DNA of 64,000 bases, taken from JAWKWH01 sp041397625 (GTDB lineage Bacteria > Pseudomonadota > Alphaproteobacteria > Rhizobiales > Rhizobiaceae). Of the stretch, positions 8,460 through 16,075 are shown in pieces. Position 1 is the stretch's first letter. Each line of letters starts with the position of its first letter. The position numbers were made by a program, and so were the translations under genes. The stretch lies in assembly GCA_041397625.1 (NCBI GenBank), contig JAWKWH010000001.1, positions 868,001-932,000 of the forward strand. Reading direction: 5' to 3'. The notes under the pieces were generated by a model. It saw nothing but the letters and a program-made list of their open reading frames with translations, did no database searches and had not been told where the DNA came from.

Positions 8460-9338
8460 ATGGGAGTAATTACTTGTAGGGCTGGCAATGCAGTAGTGTA
8501 TATTACTGCTTTGTTTTGTATGACTGCGACAGTTTCGAATCCGGCTTCGGCTGCCGAGCAATGCGTGACTATCGATCAGGTTCGAGAGAGAGGCGGTTGG
8601 GACATCGTGACCCAAACGCCAGTCTTCGAGCCATACTGGTTCGCCGATGAAAACGGCAACTTCCAGGGTATGGATTTCGATCTCCTGGTCGAGGTGAACA
8701 AGATCCTGGATATTCCGGAAACGCGCTATAGTACCGTCCCCTGGGCCGGTGTGCTGCCGGCGTTGCAGACGGGCAAGAGTGATTTCACGCCGGAGGCGAT
8801 CGCTGTTACGGAAGTCAGGCGCGAAACCTTCGCGTTCTCCTTTCCGGAAGGCGACAACTCGATCATGATCATGACGCGGCCGGACACCGACATCAAATCA
8901 CCCGAGGACCTTGCCGGGAAAACCGTCGGCATCGAGACGGGTTCCGCCGGCGAAGCGGCTGCTCTAAGGCTGTCTGAAGAGAACAAGGCTGCCGGGAAGG
9001 AGCCTTTGAGCCTGAAATCCTATCAGCACAATGTCGATATCTTTCTCGACCTGGGCAACAGGCGGATCGATGCGCTGTTGATGAATATCGCTCCGATCTC
9101 CTCCTACATGAAGAAGCATCCGGGGATCTTCTACAATGCCGGGTTGGTTGGAGAGCCGCTGTATGCGGCTTGGGTGTTCCGCAAAGAAGACATGGGCGGC
9201 CCGGGATGCATCGGAGTCGAAGTCAACAAGGCGCTCTATGAGCTGCGGAAGAACGGCACGATCAAGAAGCTCCAACTGAAATGGTTCGAGCGCGAGATGG
9301 AACTGCCTGACTATGATACCTGGGTCAGCGTCAAGTAA
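8460..9338 (+). CDS. Amino acid ABC transporter substrate-binding protein (family 3)
   Basis: Periplasmic binding protein of 292 residues. A hydrophobic signal peptide occupies about residues 1-31, ending at PASA/AEQ. The mature part shows the family-3 pattern: PYWFADENGNFQGMDFDLLVEV near the start, then GVLPALQTGKSDF, the hinge region LAGKTVGIETGSAGE and a C-terminal lobe ending LKWFERE. An AAGGGG ribosome site precedes ATG 8460. The ligand is unknown. Family ligands are amino acids or related compounds, which fits MmgE/PrpD relatives acting on amino-dicarboxylates, but this is speculative. Confidence 0.94.
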   Translation: MGVITCRAGNAVVYITALFCMTATVSNPASAAEQCVTIDQVRERGGWDIVTQTPVFEPYWFADENGNFQGMDFDLLVEVNKILDIPETRYSTVPWAGVLPALQTGKSDFTPEAIAVTEVRRETFAFSFPEGDNSIMIMTRPDTDIKSPEDLAGKTVGIETGSAGEAAALRLSEENKAAGKEPLSLKSYQHNVDIFLDLGNRRIDALLMNIAPISSYMKKHPGIFYNAGLVGEPLYAAWVFRKEDMGGPGCIGVEVNKALYELRKNGTIKKLQLKWFEREMELPDYDTWVSVK

Positions 9339-9372
9339 GGGCTGTGTTGGGTCTGCATGAGGGTTGCCCGAG

Positions 9373-10056
9373 ATGACCGTCGACTATAACGCGTTGTTCG
9401 ATCTATCGCAGGTCTACGACAACTGGCGGCTGTTGGTATCCGGCGCCCTCATGACGATCTCCATCGCGCTAACCGCGACAATCCTGGCGGGAATTCTCGG
9501 CATCGTGATGTCGATGCTGCTCAGTTCCCGCCGCCGGTGGGTCGCCGTGGCGACGAGAGGCTATGTCGAGGTGATCAGAGGCACGCCGCTGCTGATCCAG
9601 ATGTACATTCTCTACTATGGGCTTCCGGCACTGGGAATCGTGCTTTCCGGGTTCTGGGCCGCCGTCATCGCACTTGGAGTGAACTCCGCCGCTTATGTGG
9701 GGGAGATATCCAGAGGCGCGATCGGTTCGATCGATCGGGCCCAGCGCGAGTCCGGTTTCGCGGTTGGTATGAGTACGTTCACGACCTATCGTCGGATCGT
9801 GTTGCCCCAGGCGTTTCCCGTGGCCTTGCCGTCGCTGGTGGGTGAGGTGATCGACATCGTCAAATGGAGCTCCTTGGCAACTGTCATCGCGGTTCCCGAA
9901 GTAACCCAGATCGTCTATCAGATCGTTTCGCAGAGCTTCCGTGGATTTGCGATACTGTTTCTCTTGCTTGCCGGCTTCTATTTCACTCTGACTTGGTCTC
10001 TCTCGATAATGTCAAGGGCATTGGAGAGCAGGCTTACAAGTTACCGAGCGAGGTAA
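9373..10056 (+). CDS. Amino acid ABC transporter permease (first)
   Basis: Inner-membrane permease of the His/Glu/Gln/Arg type, 227 residues from ATG 9373 (a TTG at 9364 is also in frame). The conserved loop YVEVIRGTPLLIQMYILYYGLP and the EAA-like segment SGFAVGMSTFTTYRRIVLPQAFPVALPSL are both present. It pairs with the next permease to form the heterodimeric pore. Confidence 0.94.
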   Translation: MTVDYNALFDLSQVYDNWRLLVSGALMTISIALTATILAGILGIVMSMLLSSRRRWVAVATRGYVEVIRGTPLLIQMYILYYGLPALGIVLSGFWAAVIALGVNSAAYVGEISRGAIGSIDRAQRESGFAVGMSTFTTYRRIVLPQAFPVALPSLVGEVIDIVKWSSLATVIAVPEVTQIVYQIVSQSFRGFAILFLLLAGFYFTLTWSLSIMSRALESRLTSYRAR

Positions 10057-10061
10057 CGCCC

Positions 10062-10724
10062 GTGCTTAACCTGAATTTCACCCCCGTCATCGACAGTCTG
10101 GACCAGCTTCTTTGGGCTGCGACAGTGACCCTCGTTCTCGGCTGGATCGGCATGGTCGTTGCCATTACGGTCGGGGTCGTCGGCGCGGCGCTTTCGCAGA
10201 TGCCCGGCAGATTCTACAGGCCGGCGGTCCAGGCTTTTGTGGACATCTACCGCGGTACGCCTCTGCTGGTGCAGATCCTGCTGTTTTTTTTCGTGCCGGC
10301 GGCACTGCAGATCGATCTGTCGCCGTATTTCGTAGGCGCTCTGGCGATCGGGCTCTATTATGGAGCCTATATAATCGAGATACTTCGCGGCGCTTACGAG
10401 GCGGTTCCGCGCGGACAAATCGAGGCGGCTCGATCGCTGGGTATTCCCGCCTTGAATATCTTTATCAGAATCCGGCTTCCACAGGCGCTGGCGATCGTGA
10501 TTTCGCCGATTGCAGGGCAGTTTGCCAGGCTTCAGAAGGCGACGTCGCTGCTGTCGGTCATCGGGGTGGCCGAACTCACTCTCCGGGGTCAGTTCATCAT
10601 GACCCGGACGTACAGTCCGATCGAGACATGGCTGGTGATTGCGGGAATCTATCTTGCCATGTATCTGGTGATCATCACCGGAGCAATTTGGCTTGAGCGG
10701 CGACTGTCGGTCGGTAGGCGATAG
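10062..10724 (+). CDS. Amino acid ABC transporter permease (second)
   Basis: Second inner-membrane permease, 220 residues. I use GTG 10062 (VLNLNFTP), which lies 5 bases after the first permease's stop and has GAGG 8 bases upstream. The longer frame from 9864 would run far into the first permease. Conserved FVDIYRGTPLLVQILLFFFVP and EAARSLGIPALNIFIRIRLPQALAIVISP are visible. It is the last gene of the importer operon and converges on the TrmB gene. Confidence 0.92.
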   Translation: MLNLNFTPVIDSLDQLLWAATVTLVLGWIGMVVAITVGVVGAALSQMPGRFYRPAVQAFVDIYRGTPLLVQILLFFFVPAALQIDLSPYFVGALAIGLYYGAYIIEILRGAYEAVPRGQIEAARSLGIPALNIFIRIRLPQALAIVISPIAGQFARLQKATSLLSVIGVAELTLRGQFIMTRTYSPIETWLVIAGIYLAMYLVIITGAIWLERRLSVGRR

Positions 10725-10785
10725 GCAGTCCAATTCGTGCTGGCAGATGCGGAGTTGACCGGTGCGGCTCAAGGTTCCCGTGCTG

Positions 10786-11718
10786 TCAGCCGGAATCGCC
10801 CTCGCCTTGCTGTTTCACTGCGTTTTGAAGTTTCGCAATGTTGCGCCGAAAGGGTTCCAGCTGTTCCTTGGTGAACATCTGCTGGCGCAACGTACTCAGA
10901 TGCGGACCGAAAATCTCGTCAACTTCGCCGCCCAGCCGTTTGAATATCTCGGCCATGTAGACATCGTGGCGGATGATCGTCTCCGCCATCGTCACGACAG
11001 GCGGGCTGGCGGTGTGGGCGCCGATATACTCATCCGTCATTCTCGCCGTCAGCGCTTCCTTGTAGTCGATCGTCAGCGTGAACAAATTGTCGGCAACCCC
11101 CGTACGAATGCCGTCTCCTTCATGCAGGTAGATGTCCACATCGGCGGAGAACTGGAACGGGGTCGGATCGTGGCCGAAAAGAACAATGAGAATCTTGACG
11201 CCCCGGCGGCTGGCGGCGCGCAAGGCCGATGCGTGATCGAGCAACACGTCGTCCGCGGCCTTTATCCAGATATGCTTGGTTGCCCGGTCCAGCATGTCAT
11301 CAATTCTGGAGCTTACCCGCGCTTCGCCCTTCAGCGTCCACACGACGTCTTGCTGCTTGCCCGGGTGCGCGTTCTTCAAAAGGTCGGACAGTTCTTCGCA
11401 CCGTCGGGCGGTCGACTTCTTGATGGAATTGAGAAGCTCCGTCGGCGGTACAGCGACATAGCGGGCCGGACGCTCATTGACCGGTTGTATGGCGCCTTTC
11501 TTGGTCAAGTTCTCCAGCGCGTTGTAAACGTTTGGCCGGGGAATGCCGGTCGACTTGCTGACTTCGTAAGCGGTTGCGGGGACCGAGGTGACGAGGCTGA
11601 GATAACTTCTGGCTTCGTAGTCGGTGAAACCGAGCGCCTGCAGACGCGTAACCATTTCCGAGGTAACGGCCAGAGGGGAACGGCTATCTTTCTCGGTAGC
11701 TTTCTTGTTCGGCTTCAT
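10786..11718 (-). CDS. TrmB family transcriptional regulator
   Basis: 310 residues. The N-terminal winged helix-turn-helix of the TrmB type occupies about residues 20-90 (LQALGFTDYEARSYLSLV, then STGIPRPNVYNALENLTKKGAI). A longer C-terminal ligand-sensing part includes RIDDMLDRATKHIWIKAADD, typical of the phospholipase D-like TrmB sensor domain. TrmB proteins are best known from archaea as sugar regulators, while bacterial members are mostly uncharacterised. Its place between the importer and the carboxylase genes makes it the likely local regulator. The stop is within 65 bases of the converging permease. Confidence 0.88.
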   Translation of the reverse strand: MKPNKKATEKDSRSPLAVTSEMVTRLQALGFTDYEARSYLSLVTSVPATAYEVSKSTGIPRPNVYNALENLTKKGAIQPVNERPARYVAVPPTELLNSIKKSTARRCEELSDLLKNAHPGKQQDVVWTLKGEARVSSRIDDMLDRATKHIWIKAADDVLLDHASALRAASRRGVKILIVLFGHDPTPFQFSADVDIYLHEGDGIRTGVADNLFTLTIDYKEALTARMTDEYIGAHTASPPVVTMAETIIRHDVYMAEIFKRLGGEVDEIFGPHLSTLRQQMFTKEQLEPFRRNIAKLQNAVKQQGEGDSG

Positions 11719-12061
11719 AGCCTTCTATGGTTCCGTCCTCGTCACGCGATACCTACTCCTTTTTCGCAGGGCGGAAAAGGCTGGCGCGACAACCAATGCC
11801 GCCCATTGCCTGACGGATCCCGGTCCTAGGCAGTATCGACTTCAGGTTTCGCCCTCCGGTGTCGCCGTTCGGCAAGGCCGAGCACAGGCGGACGGTGCGA
11901 GTCGGATTCCGGCCCTGACAACGCGAAAAGCGCGAGGAAGCATGATCCGCCGTCGAAATCCTCGCGCGATGTTCACATCGCGGCTCGGGTATTCTCCTTG
12001 CCGGCACAAACACCATCAAACCGCCTTCACCCGGGGATGAACCGCTCTGACATCCGACCAC
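11719..12061. other. Gap between TrmB and biotin carboxylase genes
   Basis: 343 bases without a supported gene. It carries copy 2 of the dispersed repeat (about 11826-11939) and the presumed promoter of the TrmB gene. No clear -35/-10 pair is seen. Confidence 0.5.
11826..11939 (-). repeat. Dispersed intergenic repeat, copy 2 (inverted to copy 1)
   Basis: The reverse complement aligns with 4816-4938, sharing the blocks listed there. In this copy the hairpin sequence differs (GCCGAACGGC instead of GCCGTTCGGC). The two copies flank about 7 kb carrying the SDR, MmgE/PrpD, ABC importer and TrmB genes in inverted orientation. Confidence 0.5.
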
Positions 12062-13414
12062 CTATACAAGATCGGCATGATGACGTTCGATGAAGCCCGT
12101 GTGGATATCTCCACGAGCGAAGCTCTCGTGTCGCAGGCAGGCGATCAGGAAATCGCGGTTGGTCTTGATCCCCTCGACCCGCGTCTGGTCCAGCGCGGAG
12201 ATGGCCGTCTCGACGGCTGCCGAGCGCTCCTCTCCCCATGCCACGATCTTGGCAATCATCGGATCGTAGTATGGCGTGATCGTATCGCCCTGCCGATAGC
12301 CGCTTTCCACACGGATATTCGGCATGTCGACGGGTGTTTCGAAAACGGTCAGTGTGCCCGATGACGGAAAGAACTTCTTTTTCGGGTCTTCCGAATAGAG
12401 ACGACATTCGATCGACGCGCCGCTCATAGCGGGGGTCTCCGCGTCGAAGGTCTCGGGTGCGGCAGCCATTCGGAGTTGCATGCCGACAAGATCGGCTCCG
12501 GTAATCATCTCGGTAACCGGATGTTCCACCTGAATGCGGGTGTTCATCTCCAGAAAGAAGAATTCCAGCGTCGTTGCGTCCACTATGAATTCGACCGTGC
12601 CGGCGCCGACATATTCGGTCTCGCGGCACAATGCGAGCGCCGCCTCGAACATCTGCCGCCTGAGGGCGTCCGGCAAGCCGGGGGCCGGAGCCTCTTCGAC
12701 TACCTTCTGAAAGCGGCGCTGCAGGGAACAATCGCGCTCGTGCAAATGAATCGCCCGGCCGTCACCAAAGCCGAATACCTGCACTTCGACATGTCTCGCC
12801 TTGGGCAGAAATCTTTCCAGATAAATGTCGCCATTGGCGAATGTCCGCGCCGACCGTTCTTGAACCGATGCCGCAATCGCTGTGATTTTGTCGGGCGTAT
12901 CGACCAGTTGCATTCCGATACCGCCGCCGCCGCCGACCGATTTGATGACAAGAGGAAACCCGACGGCCGCCGCTTCCTTTTCCAGTTCGTCGAGATCGCC
13001 CTGCGAAAAACGCCTGCTGCCTTTGACGACCGGTACTCCCGCGCGTATGGCCATTTCGCGCGCCGCCTGTTTGTCGCCCATAGTCCTGATCGTCTGTGGC
13101 CGCGGTCCAACCCAGATCAGCCCGGCATCGGAGACGGCCTCGGCAAAACCGGCATGTTCTGACAGGAACCCGTAGCCTGGATGAATTGCGTCGGCCCGGC
13201 TTTTGCGGCACGCGGCGAGAATGTTGTCCACCGCCAGATAGCTCTTGGCCGCGGGCGCTTCGCCGACACAATGGGCTTCATCACACTCCCGAACGTGCAG
13301 CGCGTTGCGATCGGCGTCGGAATAGATGGCCACGGTTGAGATACCCAGCGTCCGCGCACTACGGGCGATGCGGCAGGCGATTTCGCCCCGATTGGCGATC
13401 AGAAGCTTACGCAC
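12062..13414 (-). CDS. Biotin carboxylase subunit of an acyl-CoA carboxylase
   Basis: ATP-grasp enzyme that carboxylates the biotin of a carrier protein, 450 residues, the normal AccC length. It has the N-terminal KLLIANRGEIACRIARSARTLG, the glycine loop GGGGGIGMQLV where Ile replaces the common Arg/Lys, HEVQVFG-like HVEVQVFGFGDG, and EMNTRIQVEHPVTEM with the catalytic Glu/Arg residues. The start is GTG 13414, abutting the stop of the biotin carrier gene (13415-13417), so the two are translationally linked. It is separated from the housekeeping acc genes by context and probably belongs to the catabolic carboxylase with the divergent carboxyltransferase. Confidence 0.93.
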   Translation of the reverse strand: MRKLLIANRGEIACRIARSARTLGISTVAIYSDADRNALHVRECDEAHCVGEAPAAKSYLAVDNILAACRKSRADAIHPGYGFLSEHAGFAEAVSDAGLIWVGPRPQTIRTMGDKQAAREMAIRAGVPVVKGSRRFSQGDLDELEKEAAAVGFPLVIKSVGGGGGIGMQLVDTPDKITAIAASVQERSARTFANGDIYLERFLPKARHVEVQVFGFGDGRAIHLHERDCSLQRRFQKVVEEAPAPGLPDALRRQMFEAALALCRETEYVGAGTVEFIVDATTLEFFFLEMNTRIQVEHPVTEMITGADLVGMQLRMAAAPETFDAETPAMSGASIECRLYSEDPKKKFFPSSGTLTVFETPVDMPNIRVESGYRQGDTITPYYDPMIAKIVAWGEERSAAVETAISALDQTRVEGIKTNRDFLIACLRHESFARGDIHTGFIERHHADLV

Positions 13415-13636
13415 CTAGGCCTCCAGCCGGAGGACAATGTCGCCGTCGGCGACCATGTCGCCTTCCTTGACCAGGATCTCGGACACGCGGCCGGTATCGG
13501 TCGCGATCACCGGGATCTCCATCTTCATCGCCTCGATGATGATGAGTGTGTCGCCTTCCGATACTTCCTGTCCGTTTTCGACCAACAGCTTCCAGACCGA
13601 ACCGGTCATTTCGCTTTGAATTTCGATCTTCGCCAT
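13415..13636 (-). CDS. Biotin carboxyl carrier protein (small biotin/lipoyl domain)
   Basis: Single biotinyl domain of 73 residues starting MAKIEIQSEM. The biotinylation motif EAMKM carries the modified lysine near the middle. A start at 13648 (four residues longer) is possible. It lacks the long Ala/Pro-rich N-terminal segment of housekeeping AccB and resembles carriers of catabolic acyl-CoA carboxylases. It is the first gene of a two-gene operon with biotin carboxylase, divergent from the carboxyltransferase operon. Confidence 0.92.
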   Translation of the reverse strand: MAKIEIQSEMTGSVWKLLVENGQEVSEGDTLIIIEAMKMEIPVIATDTGRVSEILVKEGDMVADGDIVLRLEA

Positions 13637-13723
13637 GAAAGCCACCATGCCTGGGGAGAGGTTGGAGGAAATGCCGCCGTGGCGATGCTCGCAACCGCTC
13701 GAAACAGTCTCTAGACAAGCAAG

Positions 13724-13761
13724 CTATCATTTAGTAGTTATGATAGCAACAACTATTGTTC
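13724..13761. promoter_or_regulatory. Two adjacent inverted repeats in the divergent carboxylase control region
   Basis: GCTATCAT (13724-13731), 9-base spacer, ATGATAGC (13741-13748): perfect 8-bp arms. Directly next is AACAA-CTA-TTGTT (13749-13761). They lie between the divergent carrier/carboxylase operon and the carboxyltransferase/ligase operon, just before the latter's ribosome site. This placement fits an operator controlling both arms, possibly for the TrmB protein. Confidence 0.55.
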
Positions 13762-13773
13762 AAGGGAAGGCCG

Positions 13774-15327
13774 ATGGCGAAGGCGAACGTGATGGATGAA
13801 GTCGCAGAGGCAGTTGAAGACCTGACCAAGCGCGAAGAGCGGGCGCTGGCGATGGGTAGTCCGAAGAATCTCGAAGCACGAAAAGAAGCGCGCATTTTGA
13901 ATGCGCGCAGCAGATTGGATTACCTGCTCGATTCCGAATCGTTCTTCGAGGTAGGCCTGCTGGCGACCTCGTACCGGCCGGAGGTCCGCGAGCGCACCCC
14001 CGCTGATGGCAAGGTCGCTGGATTCGGCAAGGTCAACGATCGGCAGGTGGCTGTCGTTTCCAATGATTTTTCCGTCCTGGGCGCTTCTTCCAGCGTGATC
14101 AACGGAAAGAAGATCAGATATGTGAAAGAGATGGCGGCGAAGCGCGGCATGCCGTTGGTGATGCTGGGCGAATCGTCCGGCGCGCGCATGCCCGATCGCA
14201 TGGGAGCTTCGGGCAGGGCGATACTGGGGCAGGATCCGCTGGAATTTCGCAGGCTTCGCGAAATGCCGTTGGTGTCGGCCCTGCTGGGTGACTGCTACGG
14301 GTCGTCCACCTGGTATGGCTGCATGGCCGATTTCGTGGTGATGCGGAAGGGCGCAACAATGGCGGTCGCCAGCAGCCGTGTCACGTCGATAGCCATTAAT
14401 CAGGAGGTCGATCCGGAAGAACTTGGCGGCTGGAAGCTGCACACCGAGAAAACCGGATTGGTGGACTACGCTGTCGACACGGACGAGGAAGCGCTGGAAC
14501 TTCTGCGGTCGTATCTCAGCTATCTGCCGCAGAGCAACCGCGAACCGCCGCCTCGTGCCGAAGTGCCGGAAATGCCTGATTCCGATGCCGCTTCCATACT
14601 CGACCTGTTTCCATCCAGGTCGACGCAGGTGTACGATTCCAAGAAGATCATCGCTTCGATAGTCGATACCGGCAGCATGTTCGAACTGAAACCGAGGTTC
14701 GGACGCTCTTTGGTGACGGCGCTCGCGCGTGTGGATGGGAGGAGTGTCGGCATCATCGCAAACAATCCGATGTCGCGTGGCGGAGCGATCGACGTCGATG
14801 CGATGCGCAAGGGCACGAGCTTTCTCGTATTGTGTGATTCCTTCAACCTGCCGATCGTTTTTCTGGTCGACCAGCCTGGCTTTCTGATCGGTATCGAGGG
14901 AGAAAAGCAGGCTGCCCCAAGCCGCATTATGAATTGGATGAATGCGCTCTCGCAGGTGACCGTGCCGCGGATCGCCATTACCATGCGCAAGAATTACGGC
15001 CAGGCTTATCTCAATATGGGCGGCGGACGGCATTCGGATATGGCGGCCGCCTGGCCGACCGCCAATTTCGGATTCATGGACCCCGGTACGGCCGTCAATG
15101 TTCTGCACGGCGTCAGACGCGCCGATGATCCGGAAGAGTTCGACCGTCTTGCGAAAGAAGTGAATCAGGACAATTCGGCATTCGCACTTGCCGGTCTCTT
15201 TGAAGCCCAGGTCGTGATCAAGCCGTGCAAAACGCGCAGCTTTCTTTCGTCCGCGCTGGAAATCCTCTGCAGCGAAAACGGCGCAATCGGAAAACACCAA
15301 CTGGCCAACTGGCCTACCAGCTACTGA
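13774..15327 (+). CDS. Acyl-CoA carboxylase carboxyltransferase subunit
   Basis: Transfers CO2 from carboxybiotin to an acyl-CoA (propionyl-CoA/methylcrotonyl-CoA carboxylase beta family), 517 residues with both crotonase-fold halves. ATG 13774 follows AAGGGAAGG closely; an in-frame TTG lies at 13756. Visible family features are GESSGARMPDRMG in the first half, the glycine-containing acyl-CoA pocket region, and DQPGFLIGIEGEKQAAPSR with TMRKNYGQAYLNMGG in the second half. It forms an operon with the ADP-forming CoA ligase genes, which suggests acid activation followed by carboxylation, or the reverse. The substrate cannot be read from the sequence. Confidence 0.93.
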   Translation: MAKANVMDEVAEAVEDLTKREERALAMGSPKNLEARKEARILNARSRLDYLLDSESFFEVGLLATSYRPEVRERTPADGKVAGFGKVNDRQVAVVSNDFSVLGASSSVINGKKIRYVKEMAAKRGMPLVMLGESSGARMPDRMGASGRAILGQDPLEFRRLREMPLVSALLGDCYGSSTWYGCMADFVVMRKGATMAVASSRVTSIAINQEVDPEELGGWKLHTEKTGLVDYAVDTDEEALELLRSYLSYLPQSNREPPPRAEVPEMPDSDAASILDLFPSRSTQVYDSKKIIASIVDTGSMFELKPRFGRSLVTALARVDGRSVGIIANNPMSRGGAIDVDAMRKGTSFLVLCDSFNLPIVFLVDQPGFLIGIEGEKQAAPSRIMNWMNALSQVTVPRIAITMRKNYGQAYLNMGGGRHSDMAAAWPTANFGFMDPGTAVNVLHGVRRADDPEEFDRLAKEVNQDNSAFALAGLFEAQVVIKPCKTRSFLSSALEILCSENGAIGKHQLANWPTSY

Positions 15328-15331
15328 CCAT

Positions 15332-16075
15332 ATGGTGGACGCAACGGTGCAACCTTCTTCCTCGTGTTCTTCCATGGAAATAATCGAGCGCGCCTTCGCC
15401 TCCGGAGAAGGCGCGCTCGATGAAAACGCTGCCAAGACCATACTAAGCAATCTCGGCATAAGCGTTCCGCGCGGTATTGTTCTCGACAAGGGTCATAGCG
15501 GCGCAGAAGCGCTCTCTCGGCTCAAGCCGCCTTATGTCCTGAAAGCCTTGTCCAGCGAGGCGATTCACAAATCCGAAATCGGTGCGGTAAGGCTGAATCT
15601 CGACGATGCGGAGTCGGTTGATCGCGCGATGGAGGAGATCAGAGCGCAAATGGCCAAGGCGGATTTCCCTCTCACGGGTTTCCTGCTGGAGGAAATGGTC
15701 GCCCCGGGCCATGAGATCATCATTGGCGGAACGATCGACGCCACCTTCGGACCCATGCTCATGCTCGGAGCCGGTGGGATATTTGCCGAGATCTTTCAGG
15801 ACGTTGCGTTTCGCCTCTGCCCTGTCGATCGGCGTGATGCACGCGAAATGCTCGAAGATCTGAAAATGGCACCGATCCTCAAGGGAGCGCGTGGTCGCGA
15901 GGCGGTTGATCTCGACTTGATCGTGAATGCGCTCGTTGTGCTTGGCGGAGAAGACGGCTTTTTCACGAACAACTACCATTGGCTGCGCGAATTCGATCTC
16001 AACCCGTTGATCTGCGGGCCGAATAGCCTGATCGCCGTCGATAGCCGAATGGTTCTCGGCAAGGGGCGGAAATGA
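15332..16075 (+). CDS. ADP-forming acyl-CoA ligase, ATP-grasp (beta) subunit
   Basis: 247 residues of the ATP-grasp_5 type, the beta-subunit part of acetate-CoA ligase (ADP-forming). Family segments are PYVLKALSSEAIHKSEIGAV, EEMVAPGHEIIIGGTIDATFGPMLMLGAGG and the C-terminal EFDLNPLI. The start at ATG 15332 lies 5 bases after the carboxyltransferase stop; an inner ATG at 15374 would begin MEIIERAF. The gene overlaps the alpha subunit by 4 bases. A perfect 15-bp inverted repeat lies inside its 5' part. Reaction: acid + CoA + ATP to acyl-CoA + ADP + Pi, or the reverse for ATP formation. Confidence 0.9.
   Translation: MVDATVQPSSSCSSMEIIERAFASGEGALDENAAKTILSNLGISVPRGIVLDKGHSGAEALSRLKPPYVLKALSSEAIHKSEIGAVRLNLDDAESVDRAMEEIRAQMAKADFPLTGFLLEEMVAPGHEIIIGGTIDATFGPMLMLGAGGIFAEIFQDVAFRLCPVDRRDAREMLEDLKMAPILKGARGREAVDLDLIVNALVVLGGEDGFFTNNYHWLREFDLNPLICGPNSLIAVDSRMVLGKGRK
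15383..15421 (+). other. Perfect 15-bp stem-loop inside ligase beta gene
   Basis: ATCGAGCGCGCCTTC, 9-base loop, GAAGGCGCGCTCGAT. It lies 51 bases after the annotated start and 9 bases after the alternative ATG 15374. It is coding (IERAF..EGALD). A stem this long and GC-rich is unusual in a coding sequence and could affect mRNA stability or translation of this gene relative to the carboxyltransferase. Confidence 0.7.

Noticed and set aside
13753..15489. A 578-residue minus-strand frame opposite the carboxyltransferase
   Set aside because: Shadow of a well-supported gene; its composition (Arg/His-rich) and lack of motifs point to no function.
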